IMG/VR virus record: IMGVR_UViG_3300028563_000048
Span: 1-36,442 of that record
Reading direction: 5' to 3' (one strand)
From: a virus
DNA length: 36,442 nt
Both the position numbers and the translations under genes were made by a program. The stretch's first letter is position 1; the number at the start of each line of letters is the position of its first letter. The notes under the pieces are model-generated. The model was not told the origin of the DNA. It ran no database searches and saw only the letters and a program-made list of their open reading frames with translations. Shown here piece by piece: positions 25,029 to 34,175 of this stretch.

Positions 25029-28000
25029 TCAAACCTTCGGTGGTTTTAGCTTCTTCAGGGTCTCGATATTTTGCTTGCGGACCCCAACCACGAACTTGTC
25101 CAGGACCCTGTGACCAGCTTCTAGGTCGCCGTGCCCTATTTCGCGGACTTGATCAGGGTGAAGAACGACCTCGCCACCCGCTGCAATGATCGGGATATCT
25201 TCGGTTGCGCCGCCATCGGCAAATTTTCCAAGCCGAAGACGAGCCATGTGGGGTGGTCGCGCTGGCTTTAGTTTGCCCCCGGACAATTGGCCGGTCGAGC
25301 CTGGGCTAGCTGGTCCAGACTTGAACATCGTGCCGAGGATTTTCTCGCCTGCCATGGTGTTACCTTGGCCGAGAGCGGATGGAATGTCTGCCGGTAAAAT
25401 ATATGATCCGGGAGGGACACTCATCGGAATCTTATCGGTCCTACCTGGGATTGAGGACTTGATCATGCCCGCTGGGTGGCGGGGGTGGATGGAGCCGCCC
25501 GTAGCCATCTTGACCCTATGCATGAGGCCGGGAATGCCGCCGCGATTCATCTTGTCTTTCTCCTGGGCACCATAGGTGAATAGGCCGCCACCAGCCACCC
25601 CGGCGAGAGGCCAGCTTTTGTGGAGATCCTTGATGGCGAACTTGGCGTTAGGGCCACGAAGAATCGCCGTATTCAGGATCACGTATTGATCGTGAAGGCC
25701 GGAGGTCGGGTCCATCATATTCTTGATGATCAGCAACTGATCGCCACGTTTCTTGGCGGCCAGAATGGCATTATGAACCGCAGTCGGATTCCAGTCAGCG
25801 TGACCGGCGTAATCCGCGAAATCGATTGTAGAGGCTTTGTCAGCCCTCATGATGTACGAGCCACCTACCTGCCCATACTTATCAGACGCCCACTTCTCCT
25901 TCGCTGCGAACCACCCCGGTTCGTAGGACTTGGTTGATGGGTCGTCGATATACTTTGGATAGCTCTTATCTTCTGGGTGCGGATTGTAGATGTCGCCGCC
26001 CTTATAGATTTCGAAGTTGGAGTTGAAGCCTCTCAACTCGGCCAGCTTTCTCTGGAAAGCATTCTTAAACGCTGGCGGATTCCACTGACCGCCAGGGGTC
26101 CAGTTCCTGAAATCCTTGATCGGCTCAAGATACTTGGAGGCAAAGGCAATTCCGATTGGACTGTTCTTTTCGTTGTTAGCCGCGCTTCGACCCTGCTGAA
26201 ACGTAAAATCTCCAGTAGCGACTTTCTTGGCTTCATCGGCGGCCTTAATCGCCTCAAGTTCTTTTTTGGCTTCGCCGTAATGGTAAGCAATCGCTCCATG
26301 AAGATGGGAAGGTGTGTTGGAATAAACCTTATCGGCATAGTTAGGGTATGCTTGATATAGCTTAGCTATCTCTGTGCCGATGCCTTTCACGTCATAGTCA
26401 TCGACCATTCCGTTCGGTCCGGTCTTGAAGTGCTCCATTAACTTGTTGGCTTCTTTCGGGGCGTTCAGGCTTTGGCTGGCATATCCGCCCGGGATAGGCT
26501 CGTAACCCTTCGCCCCGATCTGAGCAGGAATCTCAGGCTCCTTGCCTTCGATCTTGGCTGCATAGCTATCAAGTTCATCGATGAACTTCTTATCCTTCAG
26601 GACCGACGCCGGAGGCTTAAAGCTCGTGGTCTGCGTGGTGTAGAAATCGTACTCGGATGGGTACTTTCCATCCTTTCCGCTGCCCTTGGCGATGGAGTTG
26701 AATGGCGAGTATTCTAGAGAGTCTTTCAGCGCTGCGATTCTGTGACCAACATCGACTTGAATCTTAGGCGGCAACGCACGGAACAGCGCCTCCGCAGTCT
26801 GCGGATTCACACTGTCTGCAATCTCCCAGAGATGATGGGCGGTATCCCATGCAGAGCCATTGGTCAGATTCTTGGCAACAGCAGACAGAGCACTCTTATC
26901 AATCTTCTCTCCGCTCATCAGCCATTGAGCGGCTGGAGTGTCTTTCCATTTGTCGGAAATGGCGTCCTTTGCTGGGCGCGGAACTGCCACATCATCCGGC
27001 ATAGGCGGCGGTGTCGCCTCCTTCTCCCACTTGGCGTAGTCGTCTTCCGTGAATGGGATCTGCTGATATTCGTCAATTGCCGGGCGGGCTGGTTCTACCG
27101 ACTTGGGCGCGGTGTATGCCGTGCTCTGGCCTGGAACGACGCCGAACTCTGTCTCGATGTTATGCTTGCGCTTCAGGAGCGTGGATAGAAGCTGGAGCTT
27201 CTCCATCTTACCAGGAGGACCGTATAGCTCGATGAGTTTGGCAATGTCCTCGCCCTTGACGTTGGCGATCTTCTGAGCGCCGACCATGGCCGCCTGATGA
27301 TCGACTCCGCCAAAGACCTCAGCCGATAGGTGGCTGTATTCCGGGTCCTTCATGGTATCGAGTTCATCGACCTCGGGCGTGAACTTGGCCTTCTTGCTGC
27401 CGGTGCCCTTGTATAGAAGACCGCCGCCGGTATCGATGACGTGAGCCTTCCCGGTCTTATCGATGATGATGTTGCCGAGCGGGTTTTCCGGTCCTGTCCC
27501 TACAGCATCATGGTTGGCCAGCAGGGCGTGGATCGGGAAGTTCTCGTGTAACTCCGGGACCTGGGCATAATCCGAAGTGGCGTGACCTAGCTGGGAGCCC
27601 TCGATCTTCTTGCTGGCGATGCCGGGCTTACCGCCAACGGTCGTCAGGTGAACATCGGCCACAGGAACGCCGAAGAGCTTGTATAGCTCGGCAGTCAGCT
27701 TCTCGTTCTTGGCTTGCTCAAGGTTGGGGGCCTGCTTCACATACCATTCTGTACCTGTGGCAGGATCGACCTTGAACCCTCCAGGCATTGTGCCTTTGGA
27801 TAGGCCGACTGACTTGAAATGAGCGGTATCCATAAAGCCTTGGCGCACAGCGGACTTAGCCCCGGCCTTAGCCGCCATACCCGCAATACCGGTAGCAGCA
27901 CCCTTCAGTAGGCCCCAGCCCACCCCGGTTCCTGGGGAGCCAGCGAAGGTGGACGCGACCTCTCCAAGGATTGGAGCGCTGCGAGAGATTGGGTCCTTCT

Positions 28001-28994
28001 GGACTTCAGGAATCTTGCCTGGAGTTTCCGGGATAGGTTGTTCGGCTAGGTACTTGCCTTCCTCGTCCTTAGTGAACGGATCAGCCAAGTCCTTATAGTG
28101 CTGGATCATTCCAGATCCGACGCCGCGAACAGCAGCGCCAATATCCGGGCTCGCGTTGAATTCCTGTTGTGGTGGCGTCTCAGGCTTGATTGGAGACGGC
28201 TGACCGAACCAATCGGCGGCCTTCCTGGCGTAGGTCGAGACAAGCTCGCCGGGAGTCGGTGGCTTGGTCACAGTGATCTGTGGACGGCCTTCGGGGGACT
28301 TAGGTACGCTTTCCCATTCGTCTGGAACGTCTCCGCCATCGGCGTAGCCGACCTTGCCACCACGAAACATGCCAACCGGCTTTTTGCCACCGTCGCCCTT
28401 AAGCCATGACTTAAACGCATCGATATTCATCGGGGTGACTTCCCCGATTCTCAGGTGGCCCTTACCGTCAGAGAAGGCCTTACGATAAGCCTCTACGGCA
28501 TCGTCTTGGTTTCTGTAACCAAGCATGGCTTTGTGTTCGTCGAACTCCTTAGAATCATCGTGAACTTGATCGATAATGAATACTTTATTGCTATTAGCAT
28601 CAGGTCCGACATACACATCGACATGATCGCCATCTGCGCCTTCAGTGCGCTTGATGTATCCATAATGGTCAGGCATCTTAACCGACCAAACCTTGCCGTC
28701 CTTCCCGACACCAGAGCGCATCGATCCCTTTGGGTTCTCAATAGAGATTGGGAGTCCCTGGAATGAGATGTGGGCTTTCTTATAGTTTCCAGCTTCCTTC
28801 TGTGCCTCGGAGGGGTTTGTATCGACAGCGCCACCATTGGCGTATTTGCGTGCCGTTCGCAGCGCTGCTTGGGTCTTATCGGCAGCAACAAACTCTTTGG
28901 CTACAGACACAGAGGGGCCGCCGCCTCCTGGCTTCTTCCAGCCGTTGGCGACCGCGCGCATGAGGCGAGCTTGCGCTTCGCTGGTTGATGGCAT
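25029..28994 (-). CDS. 1321-aa polyvalent ejection protein: pyrophosphatase-like and kinase-like domains
   Basis: Residues about 68-200 resemble an inorganic-pyrophosphatase-like domain (VKMPDHYGYIKRTEGADGDH, VDVYVGPDANSNKVFIIDQV). Residues about 393-560 have a HipA/PI3K-like kinase pattern: GGFKVDPATGTEWYVKQAPN, then ANHDAVGTGPENPLGNIIID and VIDTGGGLL. Near 1048-1110 lies SYIMRADKASTIDFADYAGH with DQYVILNTAILRGPN. The C-terminus carries IPMSVPPGSYILPADIPSAL and EVVLHPDQVREIGHGDLEAG, seen in other ejection proteins. Such polyvalent proteins enter the host with the DNA and probably modify host components. Domain limits are approximate. Confidence 0.7.
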   Translation of the reverse strand: MPSTSEAQARLMRAVANGWKKPGGGGPSVSVAKEFVAADKTQAALRTARKYANGGAVDTNPSEAQKEAGNYKKAHISFQGLPISIENPKGSMRSGVGKDGKVWSVKMPDHYGYIKRTEGADGDHVDVYVGPDANSNKVFIIDQVHDDSKEFDEHKAMLGYRNQDDAVEAYRKAFSDGKGHLRIGEVTPMNIDAFKSWLKGDGGKKPVGMFRGGKVGYADGGDVPDEWESVPKSPEGRPQITVTKPPTPGELVSTYARKAADWFGQPSPIKPETPPQQEFNASPDIGAAVRGVGSGMIQHYKDLADPFTKDEEGKYLAEQPIPETPGKIPEVQKDPISRSAPILGEVASTFAGSPGTGVGWGLLKGAATGIAGMAAKAGAKSAVRQGFMDTAHFKSVGLSKGTMPGGFKVDPATGTEWYVKQAPNLEQAKNEKLTAELYKLFGVPVADVHLTTVGGKPGIASKKIEGSQLGHATSDYAQVPELHENFPIHALLANHDAVGTGPENPLGNIIIDKTGKAHVIDTGGGLLYKGTGSKKAKFTPEVDELDTMKDPEYSHLSAEVFGGVDHQAAMVGAQKIANVKGEDIAKLIELYGPPGKMEKLQLLSTLLKRKHNIETEFGVVPGQSTAYTAPKSVEPARPAIDEYQQIPFTEDDYAKWEKEATPPPMPDDVAVPRPAKDAISDKWKDTPAAQWLMSGEKIDKSALSAVAKNLTNGSAWDTAHHLWEIADSVNPQTAEALFRALPPKIQVDVGHRIAALKDSLEYSPFNSIAKGSGKDGKYPSEYDFYTTQTTSFKPPASVLKDKKFIDELDSYAAKIEGKEPEIPAQIGAKGYEPIPGGYASQSLNAPKEANKLMEHFKTGPNGMVDDYDVKGIGTEIAKLYQAYPNYADKVYSNTPSHLHGAIAYHYGEAKKELEAIKAADEAKKVATGDFTFQQGRSAANNEKNSPIGIAFASKYLEPIKDFRNWTPGGQWNPPAFKNAFQRKLAELRGFNSNFEIYKGGDIYNPHPEDKSYPKYIDDPSTKSYEPGWFAAKEKWASDKYGQVGGSYIMRADKASTIDFADYAGHADWNPTAVHNAILAAKKRGDQLLIIKNMMDPTSGLHDQYVILNTAILRGPNAKFAIKDLHKSWPLAGVAGGGLFTYGAQEKDKMNRGGIPGLMHRVKMATGGSIHPRHPAGMIKSSIPGRTDKIPMSVPPGSYILPADIPSALGQGNTMAGEKILGTMFKSGPASPGSTGQLSGGKLKPARPPHMARLRLGKFADGGATEDIPIIAAGGEVVLHPDQVREIGHGDLEAGHRVLDKFVVGVRKQNIETLKKLKPPKV

Positions 28995-29893
28995 CAGGCT
29001 GACCGGATCATTCGGATGCCGCCCACATAGGTCGGGATCAATGGATTGAACGAGGCTGGGACGGATGATCCGATCTGTATCGAGCCAGCGGCAATAGGGG
29101 CATTAAAGATCGAGCCGACATTAACGGCAGCCTGACCAGCAACAATCGAAACTCCGCTGGAGAAGAACGGAATGTTGGTGGTGGACAGGGTTGTGACGGT
29201 TCCGGAGCCGCCGGTTGCGAACAGCGTATCGCCATCCAAGGCCGAGTTCAGCGTGGTAGTTCGCCCGGTGCCCTGGTTAAGGATAAGGGGGCCACGGCCA
29301 CGGAAATCCGGCAGCGTCGTGCCTGTAATCGATGTCAGGGCCGGATAGGTAGCCGAAGAGAATGTGGTTCCGTCGCAGTTCAAATACGGCGGGATCGTGC
29401 AGGCCGTGACCCAATTGGGGACTGACGAACCAGCGTAATCCCAATAGGAGCCAATGTGACCCATGTTCTTGAACTTGAAGTTCGTCCCATCGTTGACGAC
29501 ATCGAACGGCTCGCCGGGCTTGCAGGCGATGGCTTGGCCTCCAGCTACGGTAGTCTGGAGAGTGACCGTGTAGAGGCTGGAATTACCGCATAGATTCTGG
29601 ATGATATAGGGGCCAGTCACCGCTGTATTGGCGGGGGCGGCCACCGGGAAGGTAATGACCACGTTGCCAGCGAGGTTGCCGCCAGGGGCAGCCGAGGACG
29701 AGAATATGATCTGGGCGCTTTGAGTCTGCGCTGCGGTTAGCGTAACCGGGGTGTTGTTAAGCTGGACGGTGGTGATCTGGCCAAGGGAAGCGTCCACCAC
29801 GCCCCAGTTGGCGTTTTCCGGCACATCCCAGGTGCCAACGTAACTGCTATTGGCGACCTGATAGAGTCCCTTGGCTGTCGTATATGCGACCAT
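28994..29893 (-). CDS. tail fibre with tail-collar domain, 299 aa
   Basis: The C-terminal half shows the phage tail-collar motif: GSYWDYAGSSVPNWVTACTI, then YLNCDGTTFSSATYPALTSI and TLPDFRGRGPLILNQGTGRT. The N-terminal half is beta-rich (AKGLYQVANSSYVGTWDVPE; NNTPVTLTAAQTQSAQIIFS). Such proteins form fibres that contact the host surface. It ends in LIPTYVGGIRMIR, a usual C-terminus for this family. The next gene's start overlaps its stop by one base (TGATG). Confidence 0.85.
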   Translation of the reverse strand: MVAYTTAKGLYQVANSSYVGTWDVPENANWGVVDASLGQITTVQLNNTPVTLTAAQTQSAQIIFSSSAAPGGNLAGNVVITFPVAAPANTAVTGPYIIQNLCGNSSLYTVTLQTTVAGGQAIACKPGEPFDVVNDGTNFKFKNMGHIGSYWDYAGSSVPNWVTACTIPPYLNCDGTTFSSATYPALTSITGTTLPDFRGRGPLILNQGTGRTTTLNSALDGDTLFATGGSGTVTTLSTTNIPFFSSGVSIVAGQAAVNVGSIFNAPIAAGSIQIGSSVPASFNPLIPTYVGGIRMIRSA

Positions 29894-29901
29894 ATTAAGT
29901 C

Positions 29902-30126
29902 CTATCTATACCAAGGGATATAACCGGCAGCCCCGGAACTGGTCGTTACTGCGATAAAGCCCGCCGCCTGAGACGACCCAAAGGTTATCGTGGAATTCGC
30001 CGTGGTAATCGCAGACGATATTACAGTACCTTGCTGCAAAAATGTAGTCTGAAGACGAGTATTCAGACTATTGATGGCGTTAACGCCGTTCTGGATCGCG
30101 GAAAGAATATCTCCAATATTAGACAT
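29902..30126 (-). CDS. small tail-associated protein, 74 aa
   Basis: The start ATG 30126 overlaps the upstream stop by one base (TGATG). The product begins MSNIGDILSAIQNGVNAINS and goes on LNTRLQTTFLQQGTVISSAI, a short coiled coil, then a beta-rich tail (AAGFIAVTTSSGAAGYIPWY). It fits a trimeric fibre stalk or chaperone between the gp10-like protein and the collar fibre. Function is inferred from position and coil only. Confidence 0.55.
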   Translation of the reverse strand: MSNIGDILSAIQNGVNAINSLNTRLQTTFLQQGTVISSAITTANSTITFGSSQAAGFIAVTTSSGAAGYIPWYR

Positions 30127-32144
30127 CAACGCCTCCCGGCCAGCGCCCAACGGTAACGGATGCGTCCAAGTCTATAGAATGACTGGCTGTTGCTCGCCAC
30201 CAGGATCGACATCAGACGGCCACGGAGACGCGGAGAGATATACTCGGTGGCGCTGGTTACCGTATAGGGTCCGTATGAGCGTGGCGTGTCCCCAGGGTAA
30301 TCAACGGCAAAGAATGTCACATTGACGGAAGCATCCTTGGCCCCATCGAACAGACCCCAGATGAAGTCCGGCATTACGAAATCAACAAAGGCCAGATCAT
30401 TGCCTTCATTGACAGCAAACCAGCCGGTTTGAAACGAGGTTGAGCTTACCCCAGACTGAACCGTTCCAGTCTCATGTTGGAAGACCGTACCGGATAGGTC
30501 TGACCCAATTGGGTTCCCCAGGATGGAAACGTCCACCCAGGCGGAGCGGGGCATCTTCCCGTAGTCCCATGAGTTCGTATTGATATTCAGTTTCACATAG
30601 GAATCGTTCTCGGTGGCCCCGAACGACGGGAAGAACCAGGAAATCTCATTGAAGGCGGTATTCGTGGCGCAACGGATCTTGGCCACCTGAGCAGTATTCA
30701 TGTTCTGGAAGATATAATCCCAGACAGTGCAGGGGATGACCTGGACGCCGTTTTGCCCGATAGTGAAGAAGTTATTGGTCCCGCACCAGTAGACGTTACC
30801 TGAGATGACCCCAGCAGCATGCTGGCCAATGAGACCACATCCAGAGCCAACCCGGTTGAAGTTGAAAATAACCGTGCCGCCGACATAGCTCATCGTCCAT
30901 ACGTCAAGGTCGGTCCAGATCACTCCATAGTTCGGGGCCTGGAGACCGCCAACGATAAGAGAGCCGGTCGGGATATGGAATGAACCTGCTGTCGTCGCAT
31001 TCGAGACAACCCAGTTCGTATAGTCCAGAGCATTTGACCACCTGACAATCAGGTTGTCCTGAACTCCCGAGGATTGAACGGAGCGCCATGCAACCAGAAT
31101 CTGTTGCGGTTGGGAGATAAAGATGCCGCCATTGAAGAATGGCGCAGTAGCGACAACCTGGGCGTTGGAGAACCCGCTCTCCGGAGACCAGACATAGATA
31201 GGGCCGTTGGTGGGGCAGCTTAGAAGAATCTCGCCCCAGTTCTCCTGGCTCCAATCGGTCGCGGTGATTGGAGTTCCTGTAGCTCCGGTGAATCCACCCC
31301 CGCCACCGCCAAATCCACCTGAGCCAAATCCGCCAGCGCCAAAGCCAGTTCCAGTCGCGGCTGGTCCTATCGTGACGTAATACAGGAACTGAGCCAGCCC
31401 TCCATTCATAGTCGAGACCAGCGTGGTGCTCGCTTGGACGTTGGAAACAATCGTATAGTTCGTGGAGTCCAGGACCGAGTTGATATTGTACGGCCCAGAA
31501 ACAATGATGTTCCCTATAGTCGTAGGGGCGCGGAACTGCTGTTGGATTCCAGTAAGAACTGAATATCCATTGTTCGGAGACGACACTGTAACCGTGGGCG
31601 ACCCGGACGACACGGAGAAGGTAGGAAGGCGTCCACTCGTATTGATAGTGGTCGTCGCAATCACACTCGATGTAATCGTGTAGGAGCCGGTGCTCAGGAC
31701 CGAAGCGATCTGATATGGCCCATTGAGATAGAGATTACCGATAGAGATCGGCGTGTTGAAGTACACCGAGTTATAGGTCGCCGGACCGCTGTTCGGATCA
31801 AATACCGTGACGGCGGTATTCCCGCTGGAGATGGATAGGCTGACAGACGGATTGGTGGTCAGAATTTGCGGGGTGATATCCGCCACAACGCCGCTCGTGG
31901 CGACCATCAGATTCTGGGTTGCTGCGATACCCAGATGTTGGGTGCCAGCCACGTCCTGCCAGGGATGAAGATCTTTAACGGTCGATGGAATCAGGGTTGG
32001 GATATACTGAACCCAGCCGCCATAGGTCTCGACCAGATCATTCTTGAACCGGATCAATTGGGACGCAGAAATGCCCGCCTCATTGAGCGCTAGAGTGCGC
32101 TCAACATCAACCGTGGGCCGAAGCTGGAGAGCAGCCTCTGGCAT
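30126..32144 (-). CDS. P22 gp10-like tail stabilisation protein, 672 aa
   Basis: It starts MPEAALQLRPTVDVERTLAL with NEAGISASQLIRFKNDLVET and WQDVAGTQHLGIAATQNL, the pattern of packaged-DNA stabilisation proteins (P22 gp10). Gly-rich loops (GFGAGGFGSGGFGGGGG) interrupt the beta-rich middle, and the C-terminus is VFQHETGTVQSGVSSTSFQT then ILVASNSQSFYRLGRIRYRW. In P22 this protein closes the tail tube below gp4. It lies in the expected order after gp4-like and adaptor genes. Beta-propeller architecture is likely. Confidence 0.8.
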   Translation of the reverse strand: MPEAALQLRPTVDVERTLALNEAGISASQLIRFKNDLVETYGGWVQYIPTLIPSTVKDLHPWQDVAGTQHLGIAATQNLMVATSGVVADITPQILTTNPSVSLSISSGNTAVTVFDPNSGPATYNSVYFNTPISIGNLYLNGPYQIASVLSTGSYTITSSVIATTTINTSGRLPTFSVSSGSPTVTVSSPNNGYSVLTGIQQQFRAPTTIGNIIVSGPYNINSVLDSTNYTIVSNVQASTTLVSTMNGGLAQFLYYVTIGPAATGTGFGAGGFGSGGFGGGGGGFTGATGTPITATDWSQENWGEILLSCPTNGPIYVWSPESGFSNAQVVATAPFFNGGIFISQPQQILVAWRSVQSSGVQDNLIVRWSNALDYTNWVVSNATTAGSFHIPTGSLIVGGLQAPNYGVIWTDLDVWTMSYVGGTVIFNFNRVGSGCGLIGQHAAGVISGNVYWCGTNNFFTIGQNGVQVIPCTVWDYIFQNMNTAQVAKIRCATNTAFNEISWFFPSFGATENDSYVKLNINTNSWDYGKMPRSAWVDVSILGNPIGSDLSGTVFQHETGTVQSGVSSTSFQTGWFAVNEGNDLAFVDFVMPDFIWGLFDGAKDASVNVTFFAVDYPGDTPRSYGPYTVTSATEYISPRLRGRLMSILVASNSQSFYRLGRIRYRWALAGRR

Positions 32145-32854
32145 CAGTTTCTCTTACCTGCTGGGGCCGGGGATTGAGAGGTCCACCCATCACTCTCCCA
32201 CTTGGCGCGGGATTGCTCCATAGCGGCTGACTTGAACAGCGTCTGGTACTGCATCTCCCAAGAAGCTGCCGCCTGAGGATTATCCGACTGGCCGCCGAAG
32301 TCTCTCATCCAGCCGAATCCATAGACCATGGAAGCTGCGATCAAAAGGTCAGGGCAATACTGGGTCAGGAAGGTGCTTGAGTTCGCGCTGCTCAAGGCGG
32401 CGGGTCTCTGGATACCAATCACCTCTGTTGCATAGGCCGCGTCTGGGGCGGGTCCAAGGAGCACAACAGTCGGTGACCGCATCGCATAGAACGCCGGAAC
32501 CGCAGTCACGGTCTGCCCGGACGGGTAAAGAGTATCCATGACTTCCGGAGATACTGGGGTCAGAGGCACTCTGGTTCCGTTGGTTGATGTAGCCGTTACA
32601 GGCGTAATGATGCTGAGACTGTCTACGGTGATGAACGTGCCTATTCCCGTGGGTGGAGTGAAGTTTCTGTTCCCCGATGAAACAGAGGCCGTGGCATCAG
32701 TGACCTGGGCATACAGAGGGTCCAATTCACGGTAGATCCGTTGCTCCGCATAGTCGATCATCCCCGGCTGCATGATCAGGTAGTTCGGATCGGTCGATCC
32801 AATAACCAGGAGGTTGCAGGTTTGAGATGTGTAGGTCGTGAAGTTAAGGCTCAC
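32144..32854 (-). CDS. head-tail connector or tail adaptor protein, 236 aa
   Basis: It contains LIMQPGMIDYAEQRIYRELD near the N-terminus, strands in the middle (TFITVDSLSIITPVTATSTN) and a helical C-terminus (YCPDLLIAASMVYGFGWMRD, QYQTLFKSAAMEQSRAKWES). This is the pattern of small adaptors that join the connector and tail in podoviruses. It overlaps the neighbouring genes by 4 nt or less, in the head-tail block. The exact position in the virion cannot be told from sequence. Confidence 0.65.
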   Translation of the reverse strand: MSLNFTTYTSQTCNLLVIGSTDPNYLIMQPGMIDYAEQRIYRELDPLYAQVTDATASVSSGNRNFTPPTGIGTFITVDSLSIITPVTATSTNGTRVPLTPVSPEVMDTLYPSGQTVTAVPAFYAMRSPTVVLLGPAPDAAYATEVIGIQRPAALSSANSSTFLTQYCPDLLIAASMVYGFGWMRDFGGQSDNPQAAASWEMQYQTLFKSAAMEQSRAKWESDGWTSQSPAPAGKRN

Positions 32855-33678
32855 GGTGAACCTCCGGTCGAAGGCGTGCCGATCTGGGCAACATCAAAAG
32901 TGACTTGAGCAACGGAGACATAATTCAATCCGTCACCCAGGAAGGCTACGCGATGGAATTCCTCGCTGCCTCCGGTGCAGGTTCCTGAGATTGTCTCTCC
33001 TGCTGTACCAGCAGTGGTCCCGCTCGATATCGTGGTCCACGCTCCATAGACCGGAGAATCGACTGGAGATGATTGGACGAGATACGAGGTTGGATTGTTT
33101 CCCAGGAACGACCGGTCATTCGGCGCTGTGATGGTATAGCTCGTCAATGAGTGTCTGATAACCGGAGGCAGTAGGCTCGATGGAGCGCCCAGCATTGCTG
33201 CGTTCGCCCCAGACCAGTTGATTCCCACGTAGTTCGAATAGCTTGAATTCGACAGCGCGTTGCAGGCTGACTGCCACGATGGTTTGTATGCGTTGCCATC
33301 GAAGGCTGATCTCAAGCCGCCCCCGCCAAGGAGATTCCCGATACGTCCACCCACTGTCTGGGAGATCGGAGTTACGGTATTGGTGATAGCGCTGTAGCCT
33401 ACAGCCGACATGGGATTATTGTCGCCAACACTGTTTTCCGGTCTCGCATTGGAGATCGGAATCGGATCGGGCGGGATGATGATAATACGAAGCTGTTCCT
33501 GCGGAATGTCCAGGCAATCTTCGCAGACCAGAATCTGGATGTTCTGGAGTTTCGTTCCTCTCCACTGATACTGCCAGGATAGATCGACATGGTTGTAACG
33601 GAAGCCGCAGCGATCACAGATCGCAAGCGCCTGCGGATTGGTTACGCTGATATTAGCCCGGCCCTGTGGACGGCTCAT
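32851..33678 (-). CDS. zinc-knuckle virion protein, 275 aa
   Basis: The N-terminal part has two CxxC pairs: AICDRCGFRYNHVDLSWQYQ, then ILVCEDCLDIPQEQLRIIII, and the run PPDPIPISNARPE. This N-terminus is frequent in podophages next to P22 gp4-like proteins. The C-terminal 90 residues are a beta-sandwich-like region (FHRVAFLGDGLNYVSVAQVT). Together they suggest a structural protein of the tail or neck. The upstream HNH gene overlaps it by 4 nt (TCAT on the plus strand). Confidence 0.7.
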   Translation of the reverse strand: MSRPQGRANISVTNPQALAICDRCGFRYNHVDLSWQYQWRGTKLQNIQILVCEDCLDIPQEQLRIIIIPPDPIPISNARPENSVGDNNPMSAVGYSAITNTVTPISQTVGGRIGNLLGGGGLRSAFDGNAYKPSWQSACNALSNSSYSNYVGINWSGANAAMLGAPSSLLPPVIRHSLTSYTITAPNDRSFLGNNPTSYLVQSSPVDSPVYGAWTTISSGTTAGTAGETISGTCTGGSEEFHRVAFLGDGLNYVSVAQVTFDVAQIGTPSTGGSP

Positions 33679-34175
33679 TCGATTCTCGCATACTGGCCAA
33701 AGGTATCATGCGCGGCCTGGGCATAGGCCGAACAGGCTACATCGAACTTATCATAATAACCTAAGAACCTTTCTTTCCCTTTATGCTTTAGGGATACGTG
33801 CCATTTACCTCGTCTTTTATCCAATCTAACGCCCTTATGACCGCTGGTGTTATTTGGCTGCCGTTTACAGTTAGCGTGGTTTTGCGAATTATCGGCCTCG
33901 CGCAAGTTTCTGATTCTATTGTTGCCTGGGTCACAATCGATGTGGTCGATCTGATCTTTCGGCCATTCTCCGTATACATACAACCACGCAAGGCGATGAG
34001 CCTTATACATATCGTAACCAATGCGAATGGTTATATGGCCCCTCTTCTTTTTTGATCCGGCAATCGAGCCAATGGGAAATCTTGGGTGATGCGTTAAACG
34101 CAAAAACACTCCGGTTTCCGGATCATAGCTCAGAAGCTGCTTTAGCTCGATCTGCGTTAGGTTATTCTTACTCAT
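33675..34175 (-). CDS. HNH endonuclease with AP2 DNA-binding domain, 166 aa
   Basis: Start ATG 34175 overlaps the gp4-like stop as ATGA; an upstream in-frame start lies inside that gene. The N-terminal and middle parts form an HNH_3-type domain (AHRLAWLYVYGEWPKDQIDH, then IDCDPGNNRIRNLREADNSQ). The C-terminal part is an AP2 domain (SGHKGVRLDKRRGKWHVSLK, then ERFLGYYDKFDVACSAYAQA) that binds DNA. This is a free-standing homing endonuclease inserted between two structural genes with short overlaps on both sides. It is likely an intergenic mobile gene, not needed for the virion. Confidence 0.88.
   Translation of the reverse strand: MSKNNLTQIELKQLLSYDPETGVFLRLTHHPRFPIGSIAGSKKKRGHITIRIGYDMYKAHRLAWLYVYGEWPKDQIDHIDCDPGNNRIRNLREADNSQNHANCKRQPNNTSGHKGVRLDKRRGKWHVSLKHKGKERFLGYYDKFDVACSAYAQAAHDTFGQYARIE

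Noticed and set aside
26742-27188. 148-aa plus-strand ORF opposite the polyvalent protein
   Set aside because: Antisense to a convincing coding frame with continuous domain patterns; no supporting signal.
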